The translations under genes were made by a program, and so were the position numbers. A stretch of 64,000 nt of DNA from Alcaligenaceae bacterium. Its GTDB lineage: Bacteria > Pseudomonadota > Gammaproteobacteria > Burkholderiales > Burkholderiaceae_B. Within the stretch, counting starts at the first letter, position 1. Every line of letters starts with the position of its first letter. Positions 55,971-64,000 of this stretch are shown one piece after another. Location: contig JACCES010000008.1 in the NCBI GenBank assembly GCA_013416455.1, positions 156,274 to 220,273 on the forward strand, read 5' to 3'. The notes under the pieces are model-generated. The model was not told the DNA's origin. It was given only the letters and a program-made list of their open reading frames with translations, and did not search any database.

Positions 55971-56177
55971 ATGGTTCAAAAGGGCAAAGTTAAGTGGTTC
56001 AATGCCGAAAAAGGCTTCGGTTTCATTACTCCCGATGCTGGTGGCAGTGACGTTTTTGCTCACTTCTCCGCTATTCAAGGCCGTGGCTATCGTAGCCTGA
56101 ACGAAGGTCAAGAGGTCGAGTTCGAAGTCAAGGATGGCCCCAAGGGTCCGCAAGCAGCGGAAATCCGCCCGCTGTAA
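55971..56177 (+). CDS. cold-shock protein CspA family
   Basis: 68 aa. It is a single nucleic-acid-binding cold-shock domain with RNP1 KGFGFIT and RNP2 VFAHFS. Starts at ATG 55971. The unusually long upstream interval (55800-55970) has no gene, which suits the long structured leader typical of cold-induced csp genes; promoter location was not determined. It ends before a strong terminator. Confidence 0.92.
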   Translation: MVQKGKVKWFNAEKGFGFITPDAGGSDVFAHFSAIQGRGYRSLNEGQEVEFEVKDGPKGPQAAEIRPL

Positions 56178-56201
56178 GCTTATCCGGCTGATTGCATTAC
56201 C

Positions 56202-56235
56202 TGAAAGACGCCCTTTTAAGGGCGTCTTTCTTTTG
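56202..56235 (+). terminator. Rho-independent terminator of the csp gene
   Basis: Ten-nt perfect stem (AAAGACGCCC and GGGCGTCTTT) with a TTTTAA loop, followed by CTTTT, 25 nt after the csp stop. Confidence 0.9.
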
Positions 56236-56733
56236 GGCTTTCACTTACCCGGTTTGGCTTGCTTGAAAGCAAAATTTCACGATCGGGATGAACGCAATGT
56301 GATGCAGCCATGTATCCGGCCCGTTGGTCTGCGCCCTCTTCCATTCCTGCTCGATAATGTCATCATGCGTGGCATGATTCATATATCCGGCCTGCTTTCC
56401 CATGAAACCGGGTTACGGTTCGTCGATGAATTGACCACGCGCCAGAGCGCAAACCTTTCCACCTCGTGCCTGCATGCCGCTTGGATGCCTCAAGTCAAGT
56501 GAGGCGCAATCAATGCGGTGCTTCTACCTTGTGGCGAGGAAGCTTTAACTGACGGTCAGTAGCTTTTCGCCAGTTGGCACAAGGCGCTTTTCAACATGAA
56601 CAGGTGAAGGTGACCCGGGCTGGCCAGGTAGGTGGAGTAATGTTCATGGGCTCATCCGTATGGGGACTATGATCCGGGTCTTATGACTTTCCGTTCATGA
56701 TCCGTCTCTTTTATTGGGAATATTTATACACTG

Positions 56734-56766
56734 CTTATCCGCGATTTATACACAAAGTTATCCACA
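56734..56766 (+). promoter_or_regulatory. cluster of DnaA-box-like sites, candidate origin core
   Basis: Within 33 nt: TTATCCGCG, then TTATACACA, then the perfect DnaA box TTATCCACA, all in one orientation, preceded by AT-rich ATTTATACA. Close co-directional spacing is typical of DnaA-binding arrays at origins. Confidence 0.6.
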
Positions 56767-56954
56767 ACCAGGCGGTGAGAGAAGTTCGTTCAGGTAGGAT
56801 AAATATCCCAGGGATAAAAATGTCGGCGAAGAAGATGATTTATGGGTAGATTCCACGGTGCGTCCCACTCCAACTTATAGAGCATCATATGAATGCTCGT
56901 GGGTCTTACCATGCAGGCTAATTGCCTTATCTGCTGATTTTCTCTGTTTTCCAA

Positions 56955-56970
56955 TGTTTCACGTGAAACA
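56955..56970. promoter_or_regulatory. parS centromere site 1
   Basis: TGTTTCACGTGAAACA, identical to the universal bacterial parS consensus bound by ParB, 5 kb from the parB gene. Confidence 0.95.
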
Positions 56971-57242
56971 TAGAAAGAGGAAGGAATCCAAAGGTTACGT
57001 GGTGAAGAACTCCGACCGGTAGGTCGAGGTTTTTAGTCATGGTTTTAAAGACGTCTGTAGGCGATCGCGCAGCCGACTATAAACGGGTTTCGAGGAAGCA
57101 GCTTTACGCCTGCTCTGAGGGAACATTAGCGGCGCTCTTATATATTTATATGCCCTCTCCGGCTGCGTCATGTTGGACACCACTATTGGAAACGGACTTT
57201 ATTTCAATGGTTCACACTTGGATACTAGGGCGGGAAAGGCGT

Positions 57243-57258
57243 TGTTTCACGTGAAACA
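57243..57258. promoter_or_regulatory. parS centromere site 2
   Basis: Second perfect TGTTTCACGTGAAACA; flanking bases extend the palindrome to 20 nt (57241-57260). Confidence 0.95.
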
Positions 57259-57858
57259 ACCGCCTAATGTCCGGGGCTGTTCATGATATTTTTGTTCATG
57301 CTTCGGGCTATCTTGCTTGCCTGTTCATTGGATCACTTCCATGACTGGTTGAGTTTAGAAATCAGACGTTTTTCCTGCAAGGACCGGATTGTGTTTCACC
57401 AAGGCGATTCTTTGTGTGTCTTTGATATTTATTAGGCCTTCTTGGAATCTGTGGTGGCCATCATGCTTCCATTCCACGTCAACCATTGCCGATGCGGCTT
57501 GTAGCCGCAAGTATTGGTTTCATGGAAGAAAAGTACCTCGATTGATTTTTCTTGATTTGTGCACGGGTCTTATCCCTGCCCTGGAGTTGATGGTCTCATT
57601 CCAATACCGGACTTCACCTCGATGCGGAGGCTTCGGTGGAGTCTTATCGATATGGCCCGCTTGGTACTCCAGTAATCGATGACCCTAAACGGACGACAGT
57701 CGATTACGGAGCATCATATGCTTGATGAACTCGCCTGGAAGCGTCGAGTGTGTGAGTCCATGCATGAAACAGTGCATAGACGCTGCTTCATGCATGAGGT
57801 GATAAAAACGGAATGTAAACCTCCGCGCGGATAAGTCACGGAAGCGGAATAATGCCTA

Positions 57859-58124
57859 GGGCCTGTTCACACTAAAAGACGCATTGCACTGGCAGGTCAT
57901 CGAGCGTCAGGCTAGGCGTGCAGGCCGCCGCGTGGCCGCCCCACGCAAGGTCTGCGCAACAACGCCTGACGTTCGATGACCTGCCAGCCCGCAGGGTGAG
58001 TGCGCAAACACACGTCTGCCTGCGTTGCAAATGCTCGCCGTGGGCCCGCCACGGCTGCGCTTTGCGCCTTGTCATCCACGGGTTTGCGTGCTCATGCAAG
58101 GCGTCTTTTAGTGTGAACAGGCCC
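57859..58124. repeat. MITE-like nested inverted-repeat element (266 bp)
   Basis: The outer arms are perfect 24-nt inverted repeats (57859-57882 and 58101-58124; ends GGGCCTGTTCACACTAAAAG). Inside, 57891-57912 and 57964-57985 form a second inverted repeat of 22 nt with one mismatch. No transposase frame is seen. The structure suggests a miniature inverted-repeat element or REPIN inserted in the origin region. A clear target duplication was not seen. Confidence 0.7.
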
Positions 58125-58449
58125 CAGTGCATTGTTTCGTGTCTCTCGAACCGAAAGGGCGTGTGAATAGCAATAAGCACGCCTGGTACGGAATATGTTG
58201 TGTTCAGCAATGATAAAAGCAATGACAAGGACTATTGCTGTGGTTTCGCCGTAGTGCTGGCTCTGCCTTTCCAATTCAAATGCATCAAACAGGCATGCGG
58301 TAAATTGTTGAGCCTGATAGGCCCGCGGATTGTGGATGAGGGCAGGGTGCGATCTTCTGGCACACTCGGTACCCGCCCGCAATATTTTCGTACCAGCGTC
58401 AAGCTACGGCGTAAATTCTTACGCAACCATGTTCGTGTGGGCCTCTTGT

Positions 58450-58465
58450 TGTTCCACGTGAAACA
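58450..58465. promoter_or_regulatory. parS site 3 (one mismatch)
   Basis: TGTTCCACGTGAAACA differs from the consensus at one base. It lies about 100 nt before the mnmG start. Confidence 0.8.
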
Positions 58466-58562
58466 TTGTGGCCAATATGCGCGAACCAACTGTAACTTGA
58501 GTTTTTCACTGCTTCCGTCGAAGTATAATAATGAGTTGAAACCGCTCTTTTTGTTTGAGAAG

Positions 58563-60482
58563 ATGATCTATCCTGATGAATTTGACGTGATCGTAGTGGG
58601 TGGAGGCCATGCGGGAACGGAAGCGTCCCTGGCTGCCGCCCGCATGGGTGCGCGCACTCTCTTGTTGACCCATAATATGGATACGCTTGGTCAACTGTCG
58701 TGCAATCCGTCCATTGGGGGTATAGGGAAGGGTCATCTGGTGAAGGAAATCGATGCCCTTGGCGGCATCATGGCCTCTGCCACCGACAAGGCTGGCATCC
58801 AGTTCCGGATACTCAACCGCTCCAAGGGGCCGGCAGTCCGTGCGACGAGGGCGCAGGTCGACAGATCCCTGTATCGCCAAGCTGTTCGTTGCGCCCTCCA
58901 GACTCAGCCGAATCTCATGATCTTCCAGCAGTCCGTTGATGATCTGTTGCTGGAAGGGGATCGGGTCGTCGGGGCGAAGACTCAGATCGGTCTGGTTTTT
59001 CGTGGCAAGACTGTCGTGCTTACGGCCGGGACTTTCCTGAATGGCCGTATTCATGTGGGTCTGGAAAACTATTCCGCGGGGCGTGCTGGCGATCCGCCCG
59101 CCATTACGCTCGCCCAACGTCTCAAGGACATGGATCTGGCCCAGGGCAGGCTGAAGACGGGAACCCCCCCTAGAATAGATGCCCGCAGTATCAATTTCGA
59201 TGTGCTTGAGCAGCAGGCGGGGGACAGCAATCCCATACCCTATTTTTCGTTCATGGGTTCGGCGGATCAGCATCCCAGGCAATTGCCATGCTGGATCACA
59301 CACACCAATGAACGTACGCACGAGATTGCCCGTTCAGGTCTGGATCGTTCGCCCATGTACAGCGATGCGGGCACGATAGAGGGGATCGGGCCCCGGTATT
59401 GTCCGTCCATCGAAGACAAAATCCACCGGTTTTCGGAAAAGAGCAGCCATCAGATATTCCTGGAACCCGAAGGTCTCACCAGCCAGGAAATCTATCCGAA
59501 CGGTGTGTCGACCAGCCTGCCGTTTGATATCCAGTTGGCCATGCTGCGATCCATGCATGGTCTGGAAAAAGCCACCATCATGCGGCCCGGGTATGCTATC
59601 GAGTACGACTATTTCGACCCTCGCGGCCTGCATCCCACCCTCGAAACGCGATCGATCGAAAATCTGTATTTTGCAGGTCAGATCAACGGTACGACCGGCT
59701 ACGAAGAGGCAGCCGCCCAGGGCTTGCTGGCGGGGTTGAATGCGGTACTCAGGGCCAGGGACAAAGACGGCTGGTATCCGAAGCGCAGCGACGCCTATTT
59801 GGGCGTCCTGGTGGACGACTTGATTACGCGCGGGGTTACGGAACCTTATCGCATGTTCACTTCGCGCGCCGAGTATCGTCTCAGCCTCAGGGAAGACAAT
59901 GCCGACCTCCGGCTTACCGAGATCGGGCATCAGTTGGGGCTCATCGACGACGTTCGTTGGGATGCCTTCAACCGCAAGCGCGACGCCATCGATGCTGAAA
60001 TCCAGCGTTTACGCGGTATCTGGGCGAATCCCCGGATCATTGCGGCACACACTGCCGAAACGCTGCTGGGGCAATCTCTGGAAAAAGAAGCGTCGGCGCA
60101 TGAACTACTCAAGCGTCCCCAGGTCGGCTATGCCAGCCTCATGCTTGCCGAGAAGACTGATGGCTGCCTGCTGGCCGGCCCTGGTGTCGACGACGACAAA
60201 GTCGCAGAGCAGGTCGAAATCCAGGTGAAGTATGCCGGCTACATTCAGAAGCAGCAGGAAGAAGTCGAAAGGCAGCGGGCACAGGAAGACCTGATCATCC
60301 CGGAAGGTTTCGACTACGATCTGGTGCCCAGTTTGTCCATCGAGGCGCGTCAGCGGCTCAAGCAGGCGTGTCCCGCAACGATAGGGCAGGCAGGCCGTAT
60401 TTCCGGAATCACGCCGGCCGCGGTATCCCTGATTCTTGTTCAGCTCAAGCGGCTCGATGCGGGCGCCCGGGTAACGCAATGA
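58563..60482 (+). CDS. mnmG: tRNA uridine-5-carboxymethylaminomethyl modification enzyme MnmG (GidA)
   Basis: 639 aa from ATG 58563; the open frame upstream overlaps parS and is not protein-like. FAD-binding [20 protein letters not shown] near residues 10-30; conserved [22 protein letters not shown] and [10 protein letters not shown]. With MnmE it modifies wobble uridine in tRNAs. It begins the overlapping unit mnmG-rsmG-parA-parB, beside the putative origin. Confidence 0.97.
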   Translation: MIYPDEFDVIVVGGGHAGTEASLAAARMGARTLLLTHNMDTLGQLSCNPSIGGIGKGHLVKEIDALGGIMASATDKAGIQFRILNRSKGPAVRATRAQVDRSLYRQAVRCALQTQPNLMIFQQSVDDLLLEGDRVVGAKTQIGLVFRGKTVVLTAGTFLNGRIHVGLENYSAGRAGDPPAITLAQRLKDMDLAQGRLKTGTPPRIDARSINFDVLEQQAGDSNPIPYFSFMGSADQHPRQLPCWITHTNERTHEIARSGLDRSPMYSDAGTIEGIGPRYCPSIEDKIHRFSEKSSHQIFLEPEGLTSQEIYPNGVSTSLPFDIQLAMLRSMHGLEKATIMRPGYAIEYDYFDPRGLHPTLETRSIENLYFAGQINGTTGYEEAAAQGLLAGLNAVLRARDKDGWYPKRSDAYLGVLVDDLITRGVTEPYRMFTSRAEYRLSLREDNADLRLTEIGHQLGLIDDVRWDAFNRKRDAIDAEIQRLRGIWANPRIIAAHTAETLLGQSLEKEASAHELLKRPQVGYASLMLAEKTDGCLLAGPGVDDDKVAEQVEIQVKYAGYIQKQQEEVERQRAQEDLIIPEGFDYDLVPSLSIEARQRLKQACPATIGQAGRISGITPAAVSLILVQLKRLDAGARVTQ

Positions 60483-61150
60483 CGATGGCCGGTGAATTCG
60501 GCCCGCGCTTGCGGGCGGCGGCTTCTGCGTTGCGGCTGGAGGTGACTGCCGACCAGGAAAAAGCATTGCTTTCCTACCTGGAGCAGTTGCAGCGCTGGAA
60601 CCGTACCTACAATCTCACCGCGGTCCGCGACCCGGAACAGATGCTGATCCAGCATGTATTCGACAGTCTTTCGGTAGTGCCGCCGTTGAATAGAATGCTG
60701 TATAAACATACAGTAAATCCCGTTGTCGTCGATGTGGGTTCCGGCGCGGGCCTTCCCGGGGTGGTGCTGGCCATCATGTGTCCCGCCGCAAGCGTTCACT
60801 GTGTCGATACCGTCGAAAAAAAGGCGACCTTCATTCGTTACGTTGCTGGTGTGCTGCGGCTGTCCAATCTTCAGGCTCATCATGCCCGGGTCGAATCCCT
60901 TCCGCCTTTCGGGGCGGACATTGTCATTTCCCGGGCTTTTGCCTCGCTGTCCGATTTCGCCACACTGGCGGGAAGGCATGTCGCTTCGACCGGGCGGCTG
61001 GCCGCGATGAAGGGCCGCGAACCCACAGAAGAAACCGCCGGCTTGCGGGACAACACGCCATGGCGCGTGGAAAGCGTCGAACCGTTGCAGGTGCCCGAAC
61101 TGGACGCGCAGCGGTGCCTGGTATGGCTTACTCAACAAGGAATCGTATGA
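60479..61150 (+). CDS. rsmG: 16S rRNA G527 N7-methyltransferase RsmG (GidB)
   Basis: 223 aa from ATG 60479, overlapping the mnmG stop (ATGA). It has the SAM-binding motif [17 protein letters not shown] and the RsmG N-terminal pattern [17 protein letters not shown] with HVFDSLSV. It methylates G527 of 16S rRNA. It overlaps parA. Confidence 0.96.
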   Translation: MTMAGEFGPRLRAAASALRLEVTADQEKALLSYLEQLQRWNRTYNLTAVRDPEQMLIQHVFDSLSVVPPLNRMLYKHTVNPVVVDVGSGAGLPGVVLAIMCPAASVHCVDTVEKKATFIRYVAGVLRLSNLQAHHARVESLPPFGADIVISRAFASLSDFATLAGRHVASTGRLAAMKGREPTEETAGLRDNTPWRVESVEPLQVPELDAQRCLVWLTQQGIV

Positions 61151-61977
61151 AGAACAAGACCGCGGCGACGGGTGCCTACGTTTTTTGCATTGCGAACCAG
61201 AAGGGCGGGGTGGGGAAAACGACGACAGCTATCAATCTTGCTGCGGCCCTGGCGGTGCTGAAAAAGCACGTTTTGTTGATCGACCTCGATCCCCAGGGCA
61301 ATGCCACCATGGGCAGCGGTGTGGACAAGAACACCGTGCAGGCCAATCTGTACGAAGTCCTGCTGGGGGAAGTGTCCATCGCCGAAGCCCGCGTTCGTTC
61401 GGATGCAGGGGATTACGACGTGCTGCCCGCGAACCGGGAATTGTCCGGCGCCGAGATCGACCTGGTGCAGATGGATGAGCGTGAAGCACGGCTGAAGATG
61501 GCCATCGACGGTGTTCGCGATGAATATGATTTCATTCTCATCGATTGCCCGCCCACGCTTTCCTTGCTGACCCTGAATGGTCTTGCGTCGGCGACCGGGG
61601 TCATCATACCCATGCAATGCGAGTATTTTGCCCTGGAAGGCCTGTCCGACCTGGTGAACACCATCAAGCGGGTGCATCACAACATCAACCCGGATCTGCA
61701 GCTCATCGGGCTGCTGCGGGTCATGTTCGACCCCCGGGTCACGCTGCAGCAGCAGGTGTCGGCACAGGTAGAGGCACACTTCGGGGACAAGGTGTTCAAG
61801 ACACTGGTGCCGCGCAATGTGCGGCTGGCCGAAGCGCCCAGCCATGGCATGCCGGGCGTGGTGTACGACAGGAATTCGCGTGGCGCCAAGGCGTATCTGG
61901 AATTCGGCAACGAGCTTGTGCGCCGCATGAAACGCGAAGGCCTCAAGCTGGCTTCAAGAGCGAAAGCTCGACGATAG
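61147..61977 (+). CDS. parA: chromosome partitioning ATPase ParA
   Basis: 276 aa from ATG 61147, overlapping rsmG. The deviant Walker A is KGGVGKTT (19-26), Walker A-prime LIDLDPQGNAT, Walker B FILIDCPPTLSL. ParA segregates the replicated origin with ParB on parS sites. It is coupled to rsmG and followed by parB after 89 nt. Confidence 0.97.
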   Translation: MKNKTAATGAYVFCIANQKGGVGKTTTAINLAAALAVLKKHVLLIDLDPQGNATMGSGVDKNTVQANLYEVLLGEVSIAEARVRSDAGDYDVLPANRELSGAEIDLVQMDEREARLKMAIDGVRDEYDFILIDCPPTLSLLTLNGLASATGVIIPMQCEYFALEGLSDLVNTIKRVHHNINPDLQLIGLLRVMFDPRVTLQQQVSAQVEAHFGDKVFKTLVPRNVRLAEAPSHGMPGVVYDRNSRGAKAYLEFGNELVRRMKREGLKLASRAKARR

Positions 61978-62066
61978 GATCAGGCGTCCCGCATCGTCGG
62001 GCCGGGGCGCGGGAAAGCGCCGGCCTTGCGGCCGGAGCGCCTCAAGCACAATCAAAGGAAACCGAA

Positions 62067-62990
62067 ATGGCAACGAGAAAACCCAAGGGTCTGGGAAGAG
62101 GGCTGGATGCGCTGCTCGGGGCGGATGCCCAGGTCATCGATACACTGGGCCGGCCTCCGGCCGAAGAGGGGCCGCCGACATCCCTGAAGGTGGAACTATT
62201 GCAGGCGGGCAAGTATCAGCCGCGTACGCGCATGGATGAAGGTGCCTTGAATGAACTGGCGGATTCCATACGCGCCCAGGGCATCATGCAGCCCATACTG
62301 GTGCGTCCGTTGACCGGCAGGCAAGCCGGCAAGTACGAAATCATCGCGGGGGAGCGCCGCTATCGCGCCGCCACCATGGCCGGGCTGGAAGAAGTGCCCG
62401 TACTCGTGCGTGAAGTAGCGGATGAAAATGCCGCGGTCATGGCGCTGATCGAGAACATCCAGCGCGAAGACCTCAACCCTTTGGAAGAAGCCCAGGGCGT
62501 CAAGCGCCTGCTCGACGAATTCGGCCTCACTCATGAACAGGCGGCCCAGGCCATCGGCCGTTCCCGTTCGGCCACCAGCAATCTGCTGCGTCTGCTGAAC
62601 CTCGCCGAGCCGGTTCAGACCATGCTGCTGGCCGGCGACATCGACATGGGCCACGCGCGCGCCTTGCTCGCGGTGGACGCGGCCAGGCAGATCATGCTGG
62701 CCAACGAAGTCATTGCCAAGGGCATGTCGGTGCGGGACACTGAAAAACTGGTGGGCCGCAGCATGCGGGAAAGCGACCAGGATCGCGGGGCTCCGGCCGC
62801 CAGGAAGGAAACCGCCCGTTCCGGCGATGTGAAACGCATGGAAGAAGCGCTGTCGGACAAGCTCGGCACCCGCGTCGTTCTGAAGGTGGGCGCGCGCAAG
62901 CGGGGTCAGCTCATCATCGAGTTCCACGGATGGGATCATCTGAATTCACTGCTGGAGCAGCAAGGGCTGGCTATCCCCGCGGACAATTGA
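62067..62990 (+). CDS. parB: chromosome partitioning protein ParB
   Basis: 307 aa from ATG 62067 (AAAGGAA upstream). The N-terminal ParA-stimulating KGLGRGLDALLG, the CTPase region with EIIAGERRYRAATMAG, ALIENIQREDLNPLEEA, a HTH (THEQAAQAIGRSRSATSNLLRL) and the C-terminal dimer end are present. It binds the parS sites found at 56955, 57243 and 58450. Confidence 0.97.
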   Translation: MATRKPKGLGRGLDALLGADAQVIDTLGRPPAEEGPPTSLKVELLQAGKYQPRTRMDEGALNELADSIRAQGIMQPILVRPLTGRQAGKYEIIAGERRYRAATMAGLEEVPVLVREVADENAAVMALIENIQREDLNPLEEAQGVKRLLDEFGLTHEQAAQAIGRSRSATSNLLRLLNLAEPVQTMLLAGDIDMGHARALLAVDAARQIMLANEVIAKGMSVRDTEKLVGRSMRESDQDRGAPAARKETARSGDVKRMEEALSDKLGTRVVLKVGARKRGQLIIEFHGWDHLNSLLEQQGLAIPADN

Positions 62991-63121
62991 TCAAGCGCCA
63001 TCTCCCCGTCTTTGTAAGGGCCTATCCGGAGCGCGGGTGGTGCGGTGCGCGGGTTTTCTTTTCGGTTATCATTCCGCTGTCGTAAAGCCGCATCAACGGC
63101 AATTCGAATCTCAGTTATGGG

Positions 63122-63150
63122 TTGACAACAAAAAATAAACCACGCATAAT
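63122..63150 (+). promoter_or_regulatory. sigma-70 promoter for the tRNA-tuf unit
   Basis: -35 TTGACA at 63122-63127 and -10 CATAAT at 63145-63150, spacer 17 nt. The tRNA-Tyr gene starts 16 nt downstream. Confidence 0.8.
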
Positions 63151-63165
63151 ACGAAATTCGCTGCT

Positions 63166-63252
63166 GGTGGGATTCCCGAGTGGTTAAAGGGGGCAGACTG
63201 TAAATCTGTTGGCCTTGCGCCTACGTTGGTTCGAATCCAACTCCCACCACCA
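63166..63252 (+). tRNA. tRNA-Tyr (anticodon GTA)
   Basis: 87 nt including CCA. Acceptor GGTGGGA pairs with TCCCACC; the anticodon loop shows CTGTAAA; a long variable arm is present as expected for bacterial tRNA-Tyr; the T-loop is TTCGAAT. Confidence 0.97.
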
Positions 63253-63321
63253 CAGCTCTTGCAGTCGCTGGTTCATGGTTGACCATCCTGCATGGGCATC
63301 CAAGTAGGTGAATCGTTCCTC

Positions 63322-63395
63322 GCGGGTGTAGCTCAATGGTAGAGCAACAGCCTTCCAAGCTGATGATGAGGGTTCGATTCCCTTCACCCGCTCCA
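63322..63395 (+). tRNA. tRNA-Gly (anticodon TCC)
   Basis: 74 nt including CCA. Acceptor GCGGGTG pairs with CACCCGC; the anticodon loop reads CTTCCAA; T-loop TTCGATT. Confidence 0.97.
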
Positions 63396-63441
63396 GCCGA
63401 CGAATACAGGCACTCGCTGTACGGCGGCAGCAACAAGAATC

Positions 63442-63516
<75 letters not shown>

Positions 63517-63561
63517 GAATTTTTTATTGTATCCAAGCTCTTTCCCATTCAGGAGTCAGCC

Positions 63562-64000
<439 letters not shown>

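Larger units (their letters stand above)
56178..58562. other. noncoding origin-proximal region (candidate oriC)
   Basis: About 2.4 kb with no convincing gene; frames present have poor codon bias and no motifs. It contains a perfect DnaA box (TTATCCACA, 56758-56766), near-boxes (TTATACACA at 56746-56754, TTATCCGCG near 56735), AT-rich stretches, three parS sites and a MITE-like repeat. It precedes mnmG-rsmG-parA-parB, the common bacterial origin-flanking block. dnaA itself is not here. Origin function is inferred. Confidence 0.6.

Noticed and set aside
57389..57682. 97-codon frame in the origin region
   Set aside because: No codon bias, no RBS, no family features, and it lies between parS sites in noncoding DNA.

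Overview
The window looks like part of a betaproteobacterial chromosome. The best fit is a denitrifying, salt-tolerant member of the Burkholderiales, Alcaligenaceae-like. That is an inference from the high-GC coding style, a Bug-type solute-binding protein, TRAP transporters, the narK1-narK2-narGHJI cluster with narXL, the ectABCD-ask cluster, and the origin-proximal block mnmG-rsmG-parA-parB. No genus can be fixed from the sequence alone.

Layout. 1-8.4 kb is a defence/mobile island. It holds the tail of dinD, a type I restriction-modification operon (hsdS, hsdR; hsdM presumably lies off the left edge) with a two-gene Kiwa anti-phage system (kwaA, kwaB) embedded between hsdS and hsdR, then a RhuM-family gene, an N-terminally truncated tyrosine integrase, and the 3' tail of an IS5-type transposase abutting that integrase. 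8.7-13.8 kb holds an aryl-alcohol dehydrogenase, an aldehyde dehydrogenase and a large 2OG-Fe(II) oxygenase. 13.9-23.1 kb is catabolic and transport: a TRAP transporter with an embedded SDR, a VOC protein, a CoA-transferase, an MDR oxidoreductase, a Bug protein, and a divergent IclR regulator with a palindromic operator candidate.

23.1-44.5 kb is centred on anaerobic nitrate respiration: a globin-DUF1971 fusion, a Dnr-like Crp/Fnr regulator, an ABC transporter plus TonB receptor behind a Fur-box-like site, narXL, and the long leftward unit narK1-narK2-narGHJI-ppi-moaA-can. 44.7-50.3 kb is the ectoine/hydroxyectoine operon ectABCD-ask followed by an MscS-type channel gene. 50.6-55.6 kb holds a tartrate/malate dehydrogenase, an asparaginase, a Fic protein and an aminotransferase. 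Two diverged copies of an approximately 230-bp noncoding element, each framed by inverted perfect DnaA boxes, lie in this stretch. 56-64 kb is origin-proximal: a cold-shock gene, an approximately 2.4-kb noncoding region with DnaA boxes, three parS sites (two perfect and one with a single mismatch) and a MITE-like nested inverted repeat, then mnmG-rsmG-parA-parB, three tRNA genes (Tyr, Gly, Thr) and the start of tuf.

The most noteworthy signals are the Kiwa pair nested with full translational coupling inside a type I RM operon together with two approximately 40-codon linker ORFs, the duplicated DnaA-box element near the origin, and a putatively Fur/Anr-controlled globin-fusion and TonB/ABC uptake region beside the nar genes.
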